From Actinomadura cremea (GTDB lineage Bacteria > Actinomycetota > Actinomycetes > Streptosporangiales > Streptosporangiaceae), in contig NZ_BMRF01000002.1 of assembly GCF_014648495.1 (NCBI RefSeq), positions 372,001 to 436,000 on the forward strand: a DNA stretch of 64,000 bases. Direction: 5' to 3'. Both the position numbers and the translations under genes were made by a program. Below the pieces are notes generated by a model. It was not told the DNA's origin, ran no database searches, and saw only the letters and a program-made list of their open reading frames with translations. This document shows positions 1 through 9,713 of the stretch, in pieces; the stretch's first letter is position 1; each line of letters begins with the position of its first letter.

Positions 1-1
1 G

Positions 2-394
2 ATCGCGGCCGTCGCCGTCGTCCTCGCCCTGCTGGGCGTGCTGTGGCTGATCGGCCAGATCCGCACCCACCGCGTCCCCGAGCTGGCGCTGGAACCCGAT
101 CCGCGCGGCGGCAAGACCCGCCTGTCGGCCAGGGCCGTGACCGGGGCCCTGCAGCGGGAGATCGAGGAGTACCCGGGCGTCCGGCGCGTCCGCGCCCGCC
201 TCCTCGGCACGTCCCGCGACCCCGAACTGCGCCTCAACGTCACCTACGGGCAGCGCGCCGACCCCGCCGACCTGCGCCGCCGCATCCAGGAGGAGGGCGT
301 TCCGCGCCTGTGCGCGGCGCTCGAGCGCGACACGGTGCCCACGGTCGTCCGGCTGCGGCTGGTGCCGAAGGAAGAGCCCACGACCGTCGTCTGA
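2..394 (+). CDS. Asp23/AmaP-type membrane-anchored protein (3' part)
   Basis: The reading frame is open from the left edge, so the N-terminus is missing. The visible 130 residues start with a hydrophobic segment (IAAVAVVLALLGVLWLIG), followed by a soluble domain with the pattern of Asp23/Gls24-associated proteins: a 'TRLSARAVTGAL' stretch, then alternating strands and helices ending 'VVRLRLVPKEE'. In actinomycetes such proteins sit beside Asp23-family genes and are thought to anchor them to the membrane in envelope stress. The family call comes from residue pattern and architecture only; other small membrane proteins of the DUF6286 type would look the same. The upstream partners are outside the window. 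Confidence 0.55.
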   Translation: MAAVAVVLALLGVLWLIGQIRTHRVPELALEPDPRGGKTRLSARAVTGALQREIEEYPGVRRVRARLLGTSRDPELRLNVTYGQRADPADLRRRIQEEGVPRLCAALERDTVPTVVRLRLVPKEEPTTVV

Positions 395-507
395 GGTCCG
401 GGACGTCCGTGTTTGACGCGACCTTGGAGTGCCCTTGGGCCCACGGTGTCGGATATGCGACTAACGTCCGAAATAGACCCTGACGTCGAGAGCACGAGGA
501 GGCGCAC

Positions 508-600
508 TTGTCCCACCACCCACGTACGGGCGGCTCCGCGGAGGGGCTCTTCGACGTATGGAGGGAACACACGGATCACGGCATGGGCCCCTTCCACTGA
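508..600 (+). CDS. Candidate 30-residue small ORF
   Basis: A TTG codon at 508 follows a strong Shine-Dalgarno sequence (GAGGAGG, six bases upstream). It opens a 30-codon frame reading SHHPRTGGSAEGLFDVW..., rich in His and Gly, ending at TGA 598-600. Nothing else explains the 320-base gap between the upstream membrane protein and the small minus-strand ORF. I recognise no family. It could be the intact small protein or the start of a gene broken by a frameshift. The evidence is the ribosome site and protein-like composition only. Confidence 0.3.
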   Translation: MSHHPRTGGSAEGLFDVWREHTDHGMGPFH

Positions 601-716
601 GCGGCCCGCCGGCCCGAGGGTCGCGGCACTTCCCATTTCCACCGCGGCCCCCGGGTCTTTCCGTGCCACCCGCATTCGCATCCGCAGGACCGTCGCCACC
701 AGCGCGGTGGGCGGGA

Positions 717-830
717 TCAGGTTTCCGTGAGCCGCTCGAACAGCTCCTCGCGCATCTCGAACACCAGGTCGGCGGCCTCCTCGACGGCGGGGGCGTTCTC
801 GTCCTCGCCGTCCGGCTGGTACGTGCTCAT
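717..830 (-). CDS. Candidate 37-residue acidic small protein downstream of sdaA
   Basis: The frame reads MSTYQPDGEDENAPAV... and ends FERLTET. It is strongly acidic with a helical second half (EEAADLVFEMREELFERL). It starts 22 bases after the sdaA stop, so it could be the last cistron of the gcvT-gcvH-glyA-sdaA operon. No clear Shine-Dalgarno sequence is visible, but third-position G/C use is typical of genes here. Family unknown. It could instead be fortuitous in GC-rich DNA. Confidence 0.35.
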   Translation of the reverse strand: MSTYQPDGEDENAPAVEEAADLVFEMREELFERLTET

Positions 831-852
831 ATTCGCAAGGTACTACGCTGCG

Positions 853-2241
853 TCAGCATTCGATGACGTTGACGGCGAGGCCGCCGCGGGACGTCTCCTT
901 GTACTTGTCGAGCATGTCGCGGCCGGTGTCGCGCATGGTCTTGATGGCCTTGTCGAGGGTGACGAAGTGGCGGCCGTCGCCGCGCAGCGCGATGCGGGCC
1001 GCGCTGATGGCCTTGATGGCGCCGACCGCGTTCCGCTCGATGCACGGCACCTGGACGAGCCCGCCCACGGGGTCGCACGTCAGGCCGAGGTTGTGCTCGA
1101 TGCCGATCTCGGCCGCGTTCTCCACCTGGCCGGGCGTCCCGCCCAGGACCTCGGTGAGCCCGGCGGCGGCCATCGAGCAGGCGGAGCCGACCTCCCCCTG
1201 GCAGCCGACCTCCGCGCCCGAGATGGACGCGTTCTGCTTGAACAGCACGCCGATCGCCCCGGCGGCCAGCAGGAACCGGACGATCCCGTCGTCCTGCTCC
1301 TGCGCGGAGGGGCTTCCGGGGACGAACCGGTCGTAGTAATGCAGGACGGCCGGGACGATGCCGGCGGCCCCGTTCGTCGGGGCGGTGACGATCCGGCCGC
1401 CCGCCGCGTTCTCCTCGTTGACGGCGAGGGCGAACAGGGTCACCCAGTCCATCGCGTGCAGGGGGTCGGCGGGCTCCTCCGCCATGAGCTGCCGGTGCAG
1501 CTGCGGCGCGCGGCGGCGCACCTTCAGCCCGCCGGGGAGCAGGCCCTCGCGGTCGCAGCCCCGGTCGACGCACGCGCGCATGACGTGCCAGAGGTCGAGG
1601 AGCGCCGCGCGGATCTCGGCGGTCGAGCGGCCGAACGCCCGCTCGTTCTCCAGCATCACCCCGGAGACGGACAGGCCCGTCTCCGCGCAGCGCTCCAGGA
1701 GTTCGGCGGCGGTGTCGAAGCGGTGGGGCAGGACGGTGTCGTCCGGCTTGATGCGGTCGGCGCCGGTGGCGTTCTCGTCCACGACGAAGCCGCCGCCGAC
1801 CGAGTAGTACACCTTCGCGCGCAGTTCGTTCCCCGAGTCGTCGAACGCGGCGAACCGCATCCCGTTCGGGTGGCCGGGCAGCGACTCCTTCCGCTCGAAC
1901 ACCAGGTGCTCGCCGACCTCGAACGGGACGTCGTGGTCGCCGAACAGCCGGAGCGTCCCGCGGGCGCGGACGTCCGCGACGCGCTCGTCGGCGGTGTCGA
2001 CGTCCACGGTCTCCGGCCTGTCGCCCTCCAGCCCGAGGATCACGGCCTTGTCGCTGCCGTGCCCCTTGCCCGTGAGGCCCAGCGAGCCGTAGAGGACGGC
2101 CCGGACGGACGCGGTCTTCTCCAGCAGCCCGTCCCGGTGCAGGCTCCGGGCGAACCGGTGCGCGGCCGCCATCGGGCCGCCGGTGTGCGAGGACGAGGGG
2201 CCGATGCCGATCTTGAACAGGTCGAAAACGCTGATGGCCAT
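853..2241 (-). CDS. sdaA: L-serine dehydratase (iron-sulfur, single chain)
   Basis: Deaminates L-serine to pyruvate and ammonia with a [4Fe-4S] cluster acting as Lewis acid. The 462 residues match single-chain type II enzymes. The N-terminal beta domain carries the conserved '[13 protein letters not shown]'. The alpha domain has the cluster-cysteine stretches '[12 protein letters not shown]' and '[12 protein letters not shown]'. The protein ends exactly in cysteine (NVIEC), matching the known tail-in-mouth feature of the family, in which the C-terminal Cys caps the cluster until substrate arrives. It is the last enzyme of the glycine-riboswitch operon, 57 bases after glyA with a strong hairpin between. 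Together glyA and sdaA would turn excess glycine into pyruvate. Confidence 0.95.
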   Translation of the reverse strand: MAISVFDLFKIGIGPSSSHTGGPMAAAHRFARSLHRDGLLEKTASVRAVLYGSLGLTGKGHGSDKAVILGLEGDRPETVDVDTADERVADVRARGTLRLFGDHDVPFEVGEHLVFERKESLPGHPNGMRFAAFDDSGNELRAKVYYSVGGGFVVDENATGADRIKPDDTVLPHRFDTAAELLERCAETGLSVSGVMLENERAFGRSTAEIRAALLDLWHVMRACVDRGCDREGLLPGGLKVRRRAPQLHRQLMAEEPADPLHAMDWVTLFALAVNEENAAGGRIVTAPTNGAAGIVPAVLHYYDRFVPGSPSAQEQDDGIVRFLLAAGAIGVLFKQNASISGAEVGCQGEVGSACSMAAAGLTEVLGGTPGQVENAAEIGIEHNLGLTCDPVGGLVQVPCIERNAVGAIKAISAARIALRGDGRHFVTLDKAIKTMRDTGRDMLDKYKETSRGGLAVNVIEC

Positions 2242-2253
2242 GGGTGCCCCCGG

Positions 2254-2293
2254 CGCCCCCTCCGCCGGGCCGCGCGGCCCGGCGGAGGGGGCG
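2254..2293 (-). terminator. 18-bp perfect hairpin between glyA and sdaA
   Basis: Bases 2254-2271 pair perfectly with 2276-2293 around a GCGC loop, immediately after the glyA stop. There is no clean U-tract, so it may be a partial terminator, an RNA-stability element or an attenuator. Its 3' arm on the minus strand contains GGAGGGGG about 13 bases before the sdaA ATG, so folding could hide the sdaA ribosome site. The pairing is seen directly; the role is inferred. Confidence 0.6.
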
Positions 2294-2298
2294 GCGAT

Positions 2299-3561
2299 CT
2301 AGAGGTTCGGGTACAGCGGGTGCCGGTCCGCGAGGACCTTCACCCGCGCGGCCAGCGCGTCCCGGTCGAAGGACGGCTGCAGCGCCAGCGCGATCACGTC
2401 GGCGACCTCGGCGAAGTCCTCGGTGGTGAAGCCGCGCGTGGCGAGGGCGGGGGTGCCGATCCGCAGCCCGGACGTCACCATCGGCGGGCGCGGGTCGTTC
2501 GGGACCGCGTTCCGGTTGACGGTGATGCCGACGTCGTGCAGCCGGTCCTCGGCGTCCCGTCCGGTCAGCTCGGAGTCCACGAGGTCGACCAGGACCAGGT
2601 GGACGTCCGTGCCGCCGGTCAGCACCTTCACGCCCGCCTTCGCCGCGTCCTCGGCGAGGAGGCGCTCGGCGAGGATCCGCGCGCCCTCGACGGTGCGCGA
2701 CTGCCGGGCGCGGAACTCGTCCGAACCGGCGATCTTCAGCGCGACCGCCTTCGCGGCGATCACGTGCTCCAGCGGGCCGCCCTGCATGCCCGGGAACACC
2801 GCCGAGTTGATCTTCTTGCCGTACTCCTCGCGGCACAGGATCAGCCCGCCGCGCGGCCCGCCCAGCGTCTTGTGCGTCGTCGTGGTGACGATGTCGGCGT
2901 GCGGGACGGGCGAGGGGTGCAGGCCCGCCGCGACGAGGCCCGCGAAGTGCGCCATGTCGACCATGAGCAGCGCCCCGACCGAGTCGGCGATCTCGCGGAA
3001 CGCGGCGAAGTCGAGCTGCCGGGGATACGCCGACCAGCCCGCCACGATCATCTTCGGGCGGTGCTCGGCGGCGAGGGAGGCGACCTCGTCCATGTCGACC
3101 AGGCCGTCCTCGGCGCGGACGTGGTAGGGCACCACGGTCAGCACCTTGCCGGAGTAGTTCAGCCGCATCCCGTGGGTGAGGTGCCCGCCGTGCGCGAGGT
3201 CGAGGCCGAGGATCGTGTCGCCGTGCTGCAGCAGCGCGAAGTACACGGCCGTGTTGGCCTGCGCGCCGCTGTGCGGCTGGACGTTCGCGTGCTCGGCGCC
3301 GAACAGCTCCGTGGCGCGGTCGATGGCGAGCTGCTCGGTGACGTCCACGTACTCGCAGCCGCCGTAGTAGCGGCGGCCCGGGTAGCCCTCGGCGTACTTG
3401 TTGGTGAGGACCGAGCCCTGCGCCTCCAGCACCGACGTCGGCGCGAAGTTCTCCGACGCGATCATCTCGAGCGTGGACTGCTGGCGCCGCAGCTCGGCGG
3501 CGACGGCCTCGGCGACCTGCGGGTCGGCCTCGGCCAGCGAAGCGTAGAGGGACACGGTCAC
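2299..3561 (-). CDS. glyA: Serine hydroxymethyltransferase
   Basis: PLP enzyme interconverting glycine plus 5,10-methylene-THF with serine plus THF. The 420 residues match the family. Visible marks are 'EMIASENF' and '[14 protein letters not shown]' near the N-terminus and the PLP lysine in '[14 protein letters not shown]' (about residue 233). The GTG start overlaps the gcvH stop by four bases (GTGA), so the two are translationally coupled. Inside the glycine-responsive operon it takes up the methylene-THF made by the glycine cleavage system and feeds serine to SdaA. Confidence 0.97.
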   Translation of the reverse strand: MTVSLYASLAEADPQVAEAVAAELRRQQSTLEMIASENFAPTSVLEAQGSVLTNKYAEGYPGRRYYGGCEYVDVTEQLAIDRATELFGAEHANVQPHSGAQANTAVYFALLQHGDTILGLDLAHGGHLTHGMRLNYSGKVLTVVPYHVRAEDGLVDMDEVASLAAEHRPKMIVAGWSAYPRQLDFAAFREIADSVGALLMVDMAHFAGLVAAGLHPSPVPHADIVTTTTHKTLGGPRGGLILCREEYGKKINSAVFPGMQGGPLEHVIAAKAVALKIAGSDEFRARQSRTVEGARILAERLLAEDAAKAGVKVLTGGTDVHLVLVDLVDSELTGRDAEDRLHDVGITVNRNAVPNDPRPPMVTSGLRIGTPALATRGFTTEDFAEVADVIALALQPSFDRDALAARVKVLADRHPLYPNL

Positions 3562-3962
3562 GCCTCCTCGACGAGCTTGTCGTAGGCGGCCGAGTCCAGC
3601 AGGTCGCCCGGGGTCTCGGAGATGCGGACCTTGAAGATCCAGCCCTCCCCGTACGGGTCGTCGTTGATCACGCTCGGCTCGTCCACCACGCTCGTGTTGA
3701 TCGCGGTGATCTCGCCGCTGACCGGGGAGTACAGGTCGCTGACCGACTTGGTCGACTCCACCTCGCCGCAGGGCTCGCCCGCCTCGACGGTGTCGCCCTC
3801 GGACGGCTGCAGCTCGAGGTAGACGATCTCACCGAGGGCGTCGGCGGCGTGGGCGGTGATCCCCACCGTGACGATGCCGTCCTCGGCCGCCTGCCCGGCG
3901 CCGTCCAGGCCGGCCACCCACTCGTGCTCCTCGCTGTAGCGGAGCTGCTCCGGAACGCTCAC
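3558..3962 (-). CDS. gcvH: Glycine cleavage system H protein
   Basis: Small lipoyl carrier of the glycine cleavage system that shuttles the aminomethyl group between the P, T and L proteins. It has 134 residues. The lipoylation motif is '[20 protein letters not shown]', with the modified lysine at residue 72. A short insert ([12 protein letters not shown]) near residue 20 slightly lengthens it compared with typical 125-130 residue H proteins. It lies 16 bases after gcvT and overlaps glyA by four bases. Confidence 0.96.
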   Translation of the reverse strand: MSVPEQLRYSEEHEWVAGLDGAGQAAEDGIVTVGITAHAADALGEIVYLELQPSEGDTVEAGEPCGEVESTKSVSDLYSPVSGEITAINTSVVDEPSVINDDPYGEGWIFKVRISETPGDLLDSAAYDKLVEEA

Positions 3963-3978
3963 GTTAGTGCTCTCTCTT

Positions 3979-5073
3979 TCAAGGACGCTTGTAGAACGGC
4001 AGGGCGACGACGTCGACCGGTTCCGCCCGGCCGCGGACGTCCACGGCCAGATCGGACTCCCCGACGCCGGTGTCGAGGTACGCCATGGCGATCGGCCTGC
4101 CCAGTGTGGGCGACGGTGCGCCGCTCGTCACGACGCCGCACGGCGCGCCGTCGGACGTGACGACCGCATACCCCTTGCGGGGCGCGCGACGCCCCCGGGC
4201 CACCAGTCCCACGAGCCTACGGCCCGCGGGGGTCTGGGCCTGCGCCGCCAGGGCGCTCTTGCCGACGAAGTCGACGGGCTTGTCCAGTTTGACCACACGG
4301 CCGAGCCCGGCCTCGAACGGGGTGGTCTCGGCGGTCAGCTCGTTGCCGTACAGCGGCATCCCGGCCTCCAGCCGGAGGCTGTCGCGCGCCGCGAGCCCGC
4401 ACGCGACGACCCCGTCCACGGCGGCCAGCTCCCGCCACAGGCCGGCGGCGTCGGCCGCGTCGACGAACAGCTCGAAGCCGTCCTCGCCCGTGTAGCCGGT
4501 GCGGGCGACCAGCGCGTCGACGCCCGCGACGCGGTCGGCGAGGACGGCGTAGTAGCCGAGGTCGTCCAGCGGGGCGCCGGTGAAGCGCGCGAGGATCTCC
4601 TGCGCGTGCGGGCCCTGCAGCGCGATCAGCGCGTACGCCTCCGAACGGTCGTCGACGGCGGCGTCGAAGCCCCGCGCCCGCTCGCTCAGCGCGTCCCGGA
4701 CGACGTCGGCGTTCGCGGCGTTCGCGACGACCATCCACGTCTCGTCCGCGAGCCGGTACACGATCAGGTCGTCGAGGACGCCGCCGTCCGGCGCGCAGAT
4801 CATCGTGTACCGGGCCTTGCCGATCCGCATCGGCGACAGGTTGCCGACCAGCGCGTGGTCGAGCGCCGCCCCGGCGTCCGGCCCGGAGAGGAAGATCTCC
4901 CCCATGTGGGACAGGTCGAACAGCCCCGCGCCGGTGCGGACGGCCCGGTGCTCGGCCGTCTCGCTCGCGTAGCGCAGCGGCATCAGGTAACCGGCGAAGT
5001 CGACGAGGTTCGCGCCGAGGTCCACGTGGACGTCGTGCAGCGGCGTTCGCTTCGCGGTCGGATCGGCGGGCAT
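3979..5073 (-). CDS. gcvT: Glycine cleavage system aminomethyltransferase (T protein)
   Basis: Transfers the methylene group from aminomethyl-lipoyl-H protein to tetrahydrofolate, releasing ammonia. The 364 residues begin [20 protein letters not shown], and '[12 protein letters not shown]' and 'GYTGEDGFE' are typical of the family. The start at 5073 has a good ribosome site (AAGGAG). The same frame can be read back to 5157, but those codons lie in the 3' end of the riboswitch, so the longer form is rejected. First gene of the operon. gcvP is not in the window and must be encoded elsewhere; lpdA is at 57066-58469. Confidence 0.96.
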   Translation of the reverse strand: MPADPTAKRTPLHDVHVDLGANLVDFAGYLMPLRYASETAEHRAVRTGAGLFDLSHMGEIFLSGPDAGAALDHALVGNLSPMRIGKARYTMICAPDGGVLDDLIVYRLADETWMVVANAANADVVRDALSERARGFDAAVDDRSEAYALIALQGPHAQEILARFTGAPLDDLGYYAVLADRVAGVDALVARTGYTGEDGFELFVDAADAAGLWRELAAVDGVVACGLAARDSLRLEAGMPLYGNELTAETTPFEAGLGRVVKLDKPVDFVGKSALAAQAQTPAGRRLVGLVARGRRAPRKGYAVVTSDGAPCGVVTSGAPSPTLGRPIAMAYLDTGVGESDLAVDVRGRAEPVDVVALPFYKRP

Positions 5074-5143
5074 GGGTTCGGCTCCTTCGTCACGGACGCG
5101 ACGTGGTCCATCGTCCCACTCGCGCGCCGGGCGGCTCGGTGCC

Positions 5144-5355
5144 TCCCCCTCTGTCATCGGCGCCTGAGAGCTTCACCCGCGGCGGACGTCGCGCTGGACG
5201 CCCCGCACCGCGGGCTTTCACCTTCGGCGGGGGACCGGGGTCCCCGCTTTCCAGAGGTCGCCTGGCCCGTGCGGTCCATGGGCCTGAGAGGTTCCGGGGA
5301 GGATTTGCTCCTTCGGCGTCCCGGGCCGGCTGCCGGGGACTCTCCCGCACGGGAT
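5144..5355 (-). promoter_or_regulatory. Tandem glycine riboswitch upstream of gcvT
   Basis: Read on the minus strand, the segment shows both aptamers of the glycine riboswitch in order: GCGGGAGAG, GCCGAAGGAGCAA, CTCTCAGGCCCATGGACCG and CTCTGGAAAGC for the first, then GCCGAAGGTGAAA, GTGAAGCTCTCAGGC and TGACAGAGGGGGA for the second. These blocks are highly conserved in the known class. The element ends about 70 bases before the gcvT ATG. A TAGCCT -10-like hexamer (forward aggcta, 5371-5376) sits just upstream and could start the transcript near 5364, after the lipoprotein gene ends. Glycine binding is expected to switch on gcvT-gcvH-glyA-sdaA. Confidence 0.93.
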
Positions 5356-5408
5356 GAACGGCTGCGCGCCAGGCTAGCAGCGGCGCCGCCGTCGCGACCA
5401 GCCCGGCG

Positions 5409-5792
5409 TCACCCGGCGGGCGGATCGGTGGAGAACTTCTCCACGCACGCCTCCATCGCCTTCCTGACCCGGTCGATCTGCGCCTTGGACGGCGTCGTGC
5501 CCGGTGTCGGCGTCGGCATCCGCACGCCCTGCCCGGCCATGCAGTCGTTGAACGCCTTGGTCGCGTTCGAGGTCGCGGCCCCGCTCGGCATCCCCCCGGC
5601 CGCCGGGCCGCCCCCGCCCGCGGTCCCGTTCCCGGACGGCGGCGCGCCGCCGCCCTCCGGGGCGCCGGACGGCGCGGACGTGCCCGGGGCGGGTGCCGTC
5701 GCGCCCGCGTCCCCGCCGCCGTCCGAGCCTCCGCAGCCGCCGGCGGCCAGCGCGATCGCCAGGGCGGGCACCGCGATGAGAGTGCGTTTCAC
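5409..5792 (-). CDS. Small putative lipoprotein, Gly/Pro-rich
   Basis: A 127-residue exported protein. Its GTG start has a good ribosome site (GGAAGGAA). The N-terminus (MKRTLIAVPALAIALAAGGC) is a signal peptide with a slightly imperfect lipobox (AGGC), so the mature form probably begins at Cys20 with a lipid anchor. A disordered Gly/Ala/Pro-rich region (about residues 21-75) follows, then a compact C-terminal part with two cysteines (FNDCMAGQ... and MEACVEKF) that may pair. This resembles small actinobacterial lipoproteins of unknown role. Its 3' end abuts the gcv riboswitch promoter. Confidence 0.75.
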   Translation of the reverse strand: MKRTLIAVPALAIALAAGGCGGSDGGGDAGATAPAPGTSAPSGAPEGGGAPPSGNGTAGGGGPAAGGMPSGAATSNATKAFNDCMAGQGVRMPTPTPGTTPSKAQIDRVRKAMEACVEKFSTDPPAG

Positions 5793-6071
5793 TGCGTTTC
5801 CTTCCGGTGGACGGACGGGAGCGCCACGACTCGCACCGCATGACGCGCCGCGCGCCGCATGGCGCGCATGCATGATGCGCACTGCCGGGGCCGCCCCGAT
5901 ATCGACGCGCTTGCCAACCGACATGTCCCGATTTGCTCTTCGTGCGCAAAATGAGCGCCAGAACGGGCGTTTCTTGGGGCATCCGGACGGCACGCCGCAT
6001 GACGTACGCTGAGTTGGTTCCTGGAGATCACCCCGGACGGGCGGGGGCTCGGACGACCGGAGGGGTGACCC

Positions 6072-7370
6072 ATGGGCTGGCTGGCCGGCGTACTGATCCT
6101 TTTCTTCGGCCTGATGGCGTCCATCGCCCTGCACGAGCTGGGGCACTTCTCCTTCGCCAAGCTGTTCAAGGTCCGCACGACCCAGTTCATGGTCGGCTTC
6201 GGGCCCACCCTGTGGTCCCGGCACAAGGGCGAGACCGAGTACGGCGTCAAATGGATCCCCCTCGGCGGCTACATCCGGATGATCGGGATGCTGCCGCCGC
6301 GCAAGGGCGACAGGCCCGGCGAGGTCCGGCAGATCAGCACCGGCCCGTGGCAGGGGCTGATCGAGTCCGCGCGCGGCGCGGCCCTGGAGGAGGTCCGGCC
6401 CGGCGACGAGAACCGCGTCTTCTACGCCAAGCCCTGGTGGCAGAAGCTGCTGATCATGTTCGGCGGCCCGGCGATGAACCTGCTGCTCGCGGTGATCTTC
6501 TTCGGAATCCTGATCATGGGGCTCGGCACGTACGTCAGCAAGCCCACCATCAGCCAGGTGTCCGACTGCATCATCCCGGCGAGCCAGGCCGCGAACGTCG
6601 ACACCTGCCCCGCGAACGCCGCGCCGACCCCGGCGCGGCAGGCGGGCCTGCAGGCCGGTGACCGCGTCGTCTCCTACAACGGCACCCGCATCGAGGACTA
6701 CGAGCAGCTGCAGCTGCTGATCCGCGACTCGGCGAACAAGACCGTCCCGATGACGATCGAGCGCGACGGCGCCACGCGGCGGGTGACCGTCCCGATCGCG
6801 CAGAACAAGCTGACGAGCCTGGACGACCCCGACAAGGTCGTCACCGTCGGCTTCCTCGGCATCACCCCCACCCGCGAGCTGGAGCGGCAGGGGCCCGGCG
6901 CCGTCGCCGAGCACATGGTCGACCTCACGGGCCGGACCGTCGAGGCGCTGATCAACATGCCGCAGAAGATGGTCGGCGTGTTCGAGGCGGCCTTCGGCGG
7001 CGAGGAGCGCGACCCGAACGGGCCGGTCGGCGTCGTCGGCGTCAGCCGCTTCGGCGGGGAGATCGCCGCGTCCGACGCGCTCACCGGGCAGGAGAAGGTC
7101 TCCTACTTCGTCATGCTGCTCGGCTCGCTGAACCTCGCGGTCGGGCTGTTCAACCTCGTCCCGCTGCTCCCGCTGGACGGCGGCCACATCGCCGGCGCCC
7201 TGCTGGAGGCGATCAAGAAGTTCTTCGCCCGGATCTTCCGCCGGCCCGACCCCGGCTACGTGGACGTCGCCAAGGCGCTGCCGGTGACCTACGCCATGGC
7301 GATCGTCCTGATCGTCATGGGCGGTCTGCTGATCTACGCCGACCTGGTGAACCCGATCCGGCTCATGTGA
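6072..7370 (+). CDS. Site-2 protease (RseP/Rip1-type M50 metalloprotease)
   Basis: Intramembrane zinc protease that typically cuts anti-sigma factors or other membrane substrates. It has 432 residues. The zinc motif HELGH lies at residues 21-25 in the first membrane helix, a PDZ domain fills roughly residues 180-280 ('[20 protein letters not shown]'), and the second catalytic motif LDGGH is in a C-terminal helix. It is the same architecture as mycobacterial Rip1. The start has a GGAGG ribosome site (GGAGGGGTGACCC). In many actinobacteria this gene follows dxr and precedes ispG; neither is adjacent here. The stop overlaps the convergent PLP enzyme by eight bases. Confidence 0.92.
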   Translation: MGWLAGVLILFFGLMASIALHELGHFSFAKLFKVRTTQFMVGFGPTLWSRHKGETEYGVKWIPLGGYIRMIGMLPPRKGDRPGEVRQISTGPWQGLIESARGAALEEVRPGDENRVFYAKPWWQKLLIMFGGPAMNLLLAVIFFGILIMGLGTYVSKPTISQVSDCIIPASQAANVDTCPANAAPTPARQAGLQAGDRVVSYNGTRIEDYEQLQLLIRDSANKTVPMTIERDGATRRVTVPIAQNKLTSLDDPDKVVTVGFLGITPTRELERQGPGAVAEHMVDLTGRTVEALINMPQKMVGVFEAAFGGEERDPNGPVGVVGVSRFGGEIAASDALTGQEKVSYFVMLLGSLNLAVGLFNLVPLLPLDGGHIAGALLEAIKKFFARIFRRPDPGYVDVAKALPVTYAMAIVLIVMGGLLIYADLVNPIRLM

Positions 7371-8484
7371 CCTCGCCCGGCCCGTCCGGCTCGACCTCCG
7401 GCAGGGCGCCGGTCCTGAGGAAGCGGTCCAGCGCGACCATGTACGGCGCGATGTCGAGGCCCTGCGTGCGCAGCCAGGTGTCCGACGCGTACGTCCCCGC
7501 GTAGCGCTCGCCGCCGTCGCAGATCAGCGTCACCACGCTGCCGCGCTCCCCGCGCGCCCGCATCTCGCCGATCAGCCGCGCCGCGCCCCACATGTTCGTG
7601 CCCGTCGAGCCGCCCACGCTCCGGCCGCCGATCGCGCTCGTCCACCGCATCGCCGCGATCGACGCCGCGTCCGGCACCCGGACCATCCGGTCGATCACCG
7701 TCGGCAGGAAGGACGGCTCGACGCGCGGGCGCCCGATGCCCTCGATCCGCGAACCGGACGCCGTCCGTCCCGGATCCCGGTCCTCGAACGAGCCGAAGAA
7801 CGCCGAACCCTCCGGATCGACCACCGCCAGCCGCGTCTGGAACTGCTGGTACCGCACGTACCGCCCGATCGTCGCGGACGTCCCGCCCGTCCCCGCGCCC
7901 ACCACGACCCAGGACGGCTCGGGGAACCGCTCCAGCCGCAGCTGCTCGAAGATCGACTCGGCGATGTTGTTGTTGCCGCGCCAGTCCGTCGCGCGCTCGG
8001 CGAAGGTGAACTGGTCCATGAAGTGCCCGCCGCACTCGGCCGCGAGCCGCCGCGACTCGTCGTAGATCGCGCCCGGCTCGTCCACCAGATGGCAGCGCCC
8101 CCCGAAGAACTCGATGAGCGAGATCTTCTCCGGGCTCGTGGACGCCGGCATCACCGCGACGAACGGCAGCCCGAGCAGCCGCGCGAAGTACGCCTCCGAC
8201 ACCGCCGTCGACCCGCTGGACGCCTCGATGATCGTCGTGTCGCGGGTGATCCACCCGTTCGCCAGCCCGTACAGGAACAGCGACCGCGCCAGCCGGTGCT
8301 TCAGCGACCCCGTCGGATGCACCGACTCGTCCTTCAGGTACAGGTCGATGCCCCACGCGGGCGGCAGCGGGAACACGTGCAGGTGCGTGTCCGCGCTGCG
8401 GTTCGCGTCCGCCTCGACCAGGCGGATCGCCTCGGCGATCCAGGCCCGGCCGCCGGGGTCACAGCGCTCCACGATCCCGCTCAC
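7363..8484 (-). CDS. PLP-dependent cysteine synthase-family enzyme (cysteine desulfhydrase-like)
   Basis: Fold-type II PLP enzyme of 373 residues. '[13 protein letters not shown]' holds the likely PLP lysine, '[12 protein letters not shown]' resembles the substrate loop, and '[14 protein letters not shown]' is the phosphate-binding glycine loop. The long C-terminal part ([15 protein letters not shown]..., [11 protein letters not shown]) matches actinobacterial proteins related to mycobacterial Cds1, a cysteine desulfhydrase releasing H2S, rather than classic CysK. I chose GTG at 8484 because GAGGGGGGAACC precedes it; an upstream ATG at 8541 lacks a ribosome site. Substrate is inferred from the family only. 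Confidence 0.82.
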   Translation of the reverse strand: MSGIVERCDPGGRAWIAEAIRLVEADANRSADTHLHVFPLPPAWGIDLYLKDESVHPTGSLKHRLARSLFLYGLANGWITRDTTIIEASSGSTAVSEAYFARLLGLPFVAVMPASTSPEKISLIEFFGGRCHLVDEPGAIYDESRRLAAECGGHFMDQFTFAERATDWRGNNNIAESIFEQLRLERFPEPSWVVVGAGTGGTSATIGRYVRYQQFQTRLAVVDPEGSAFFGSFEDRDPGRTASGSRIEGIGRPRVEPSFLPTVIDRMVRVPDAASIAAMRWTSAIGGRSVGGSTGTNMWGAARLIGEMRARGERGSVVTLICDGGERYAGTYASDTWLRTQGLDIAPYMVALDRFLRTGALPEVEPDGPGEVT

Positions 8485-8569
8485 GGTTCCCCCCTCGATC
8501 GGCCTCGATCGGCAGGTTCCCACGATATCGGTGCAAGTCACCGGGCATCATGGAGCTCTCGGGGGGCAC

Positions 8570-9652
8570 ATGATCCACTTGTTCGAGCATCGCATCGTCG
8601 ACACCGGCCGGCTGCCGCTGTTCGGCTTCTTCGTCGCGTTCATCGTCACGTTCGTCCTGACGCGGGTGAACGTGCGGCTGATCCGCGCGGACGTCCGCTG
8701 GTGGTTCCGCAACGTCAAGGCCGGCGACGTCCACATCCACCACGTCGTCTTCGGCGTCGTCCTCATGCTGGTCGGCGGGGTCGCGAGCCTCGCCGTCCCG
8801 GACGGGCGCGTCGGGTTCGACCTCGCCGCCGCCGTCGTGTTCGGCATGGGCTCCGCGCTCGTCCTCGACGAGTTCGCGCTGATCCTGCACCTCAGCGACG
8901 TCTACTGGACCGAGAAGGGCCGCGCGTCCGTCGACGCCGTGTTCGTCGCCATCGCCGTCACGGGCCTGCTCCTGCTCGGCGTCAACCCGCTCGGCGTCGA
9001 GAGCTCGCCGCTCCCCTCCATCCCCGGGGTCCGGATCGAGCTCGTCTCCGGGTTCTACGTCGCGTCCCTCGCGGTCAACCTGGTCCTCGCCGTCCTCACG
9101 CTGCTGAAGGGCAAGATCTGGACGGGCCTCATCGGCCTCTTCGTGCCCGCCCTGCTGATCGTCGGCGCCGTCCGCGTCGCCCGTCCGGGCTCGCCCTGGT
9201 CCCGCTGGTGGTACGACGTCGACTCGCGCAAGTACGGGCGGGCCGCCCACCGGGAGAAGCGCATCCGCCGCCCCCTCATCCGCGGCAAGATCTGGGTGCA
9301 GGAGTTCATCGCCGGACGCCACGACCTGATCCCGCCCGAGCTCCGGCACCGCCGCGCCACCTCCGAACGCGTCCGCCGCCGCAAGGCCGTCCGCGCCCGG
9401 CGCCGCGCCGCCGCGCGGGCCGATGGCCACGCCGTCACCCGCGTCCGCACCCGCACCGCCGCCCGCCTCCGGGTGCGCCGCGCCGAGGCCGCCCGCGCCG
9501 ACGCGCCGCGCCCGAGGAACCCCCGCCTGCGCCTCGGCCACGTCCGCACGCCCCGGACGCCGGACGGCCGCCCCGGCACCGACGGCCCGGACACCGGCCG
9601 CCCCGACCGGGGCCACGCCGAGCAGGGCCACGCCGAGCAGGGCCCCCGCTGA
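8570..9652 (+). CDS. Polytopic membrane protein with basic Arg/Ala-rich tail
   Basis: A 360-residue protein. Roughly six hydrophobic segments span residues 15-215, including FGFFVAFIVTFVLTRV, VVFGVVLMLVGGVASLAV and LVLAVLTLLKGKIW. A His cluster 'VHIHHVVFG' sits at the edge of the second segment and could bind metal. After residue about 215 comes a soluble, very basic region, then a disordered Arg/Ala/Pro tail ending in a short repeat (HAEQGHAEQG). I do not recognise a named function. The downstream neighbour, a ligase gene, is convergent. ATG at 8570 follows GGGGGGCAC. Confidence 0.75.
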   Translation: MIHLFEHRIVDTGRLPLFGFFVAFIVTFVLTRVNVRLIRADVRWWFRNVKAGDVHIHHVVFGVVLMLVGGVASLAVPDGRVGFDLAAAVVFGMGSALVLDEFALILHLSDVYWTEKGRASVDAVFVAIAVTGLLLLGVNPLGVESSPLPSIPGVRIELVSGFYVASLAVNLVLAVLTLLKGKIWTGLIGLFVPALLIVGAVRVARPGSPWSRWWYDVDSRKYGRAAHREKRIRRPLIRGKIWVQEFIAGRHDLIPPELRHRRATSERVRRRKAVRARRRAAARADGHAVTRVRTRTAARLRVRRAEAARADAPRPRNPRLRLGHVRTPRTPDGRPGTDGPDTGRPDRGHAEQGHAEQGPR

Positions 9653-9713
9653 CCCCGGTCCGCGCGTGGGTCGGTCGCGTCGGGTGGCCGTCTCGGACGA
9701 TCGGGGCGGGCGG

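Noticed and set aside
727-3585. A 952-codon plus-strand frame across the gcv region
   Set aside because: It is antisense to sdaA and glyA, which have full family motifs; a shadow of GC-rich codon bias.
5074-5157. Longer gcvT reading frame starting MTEGEAPSRPAREW
   Set aside because: These codons lie in the 3' end of the glycine riboswitch and have no ribosome site; ATG 5073 has AAGGAG and gives the family's usual N-terminus.
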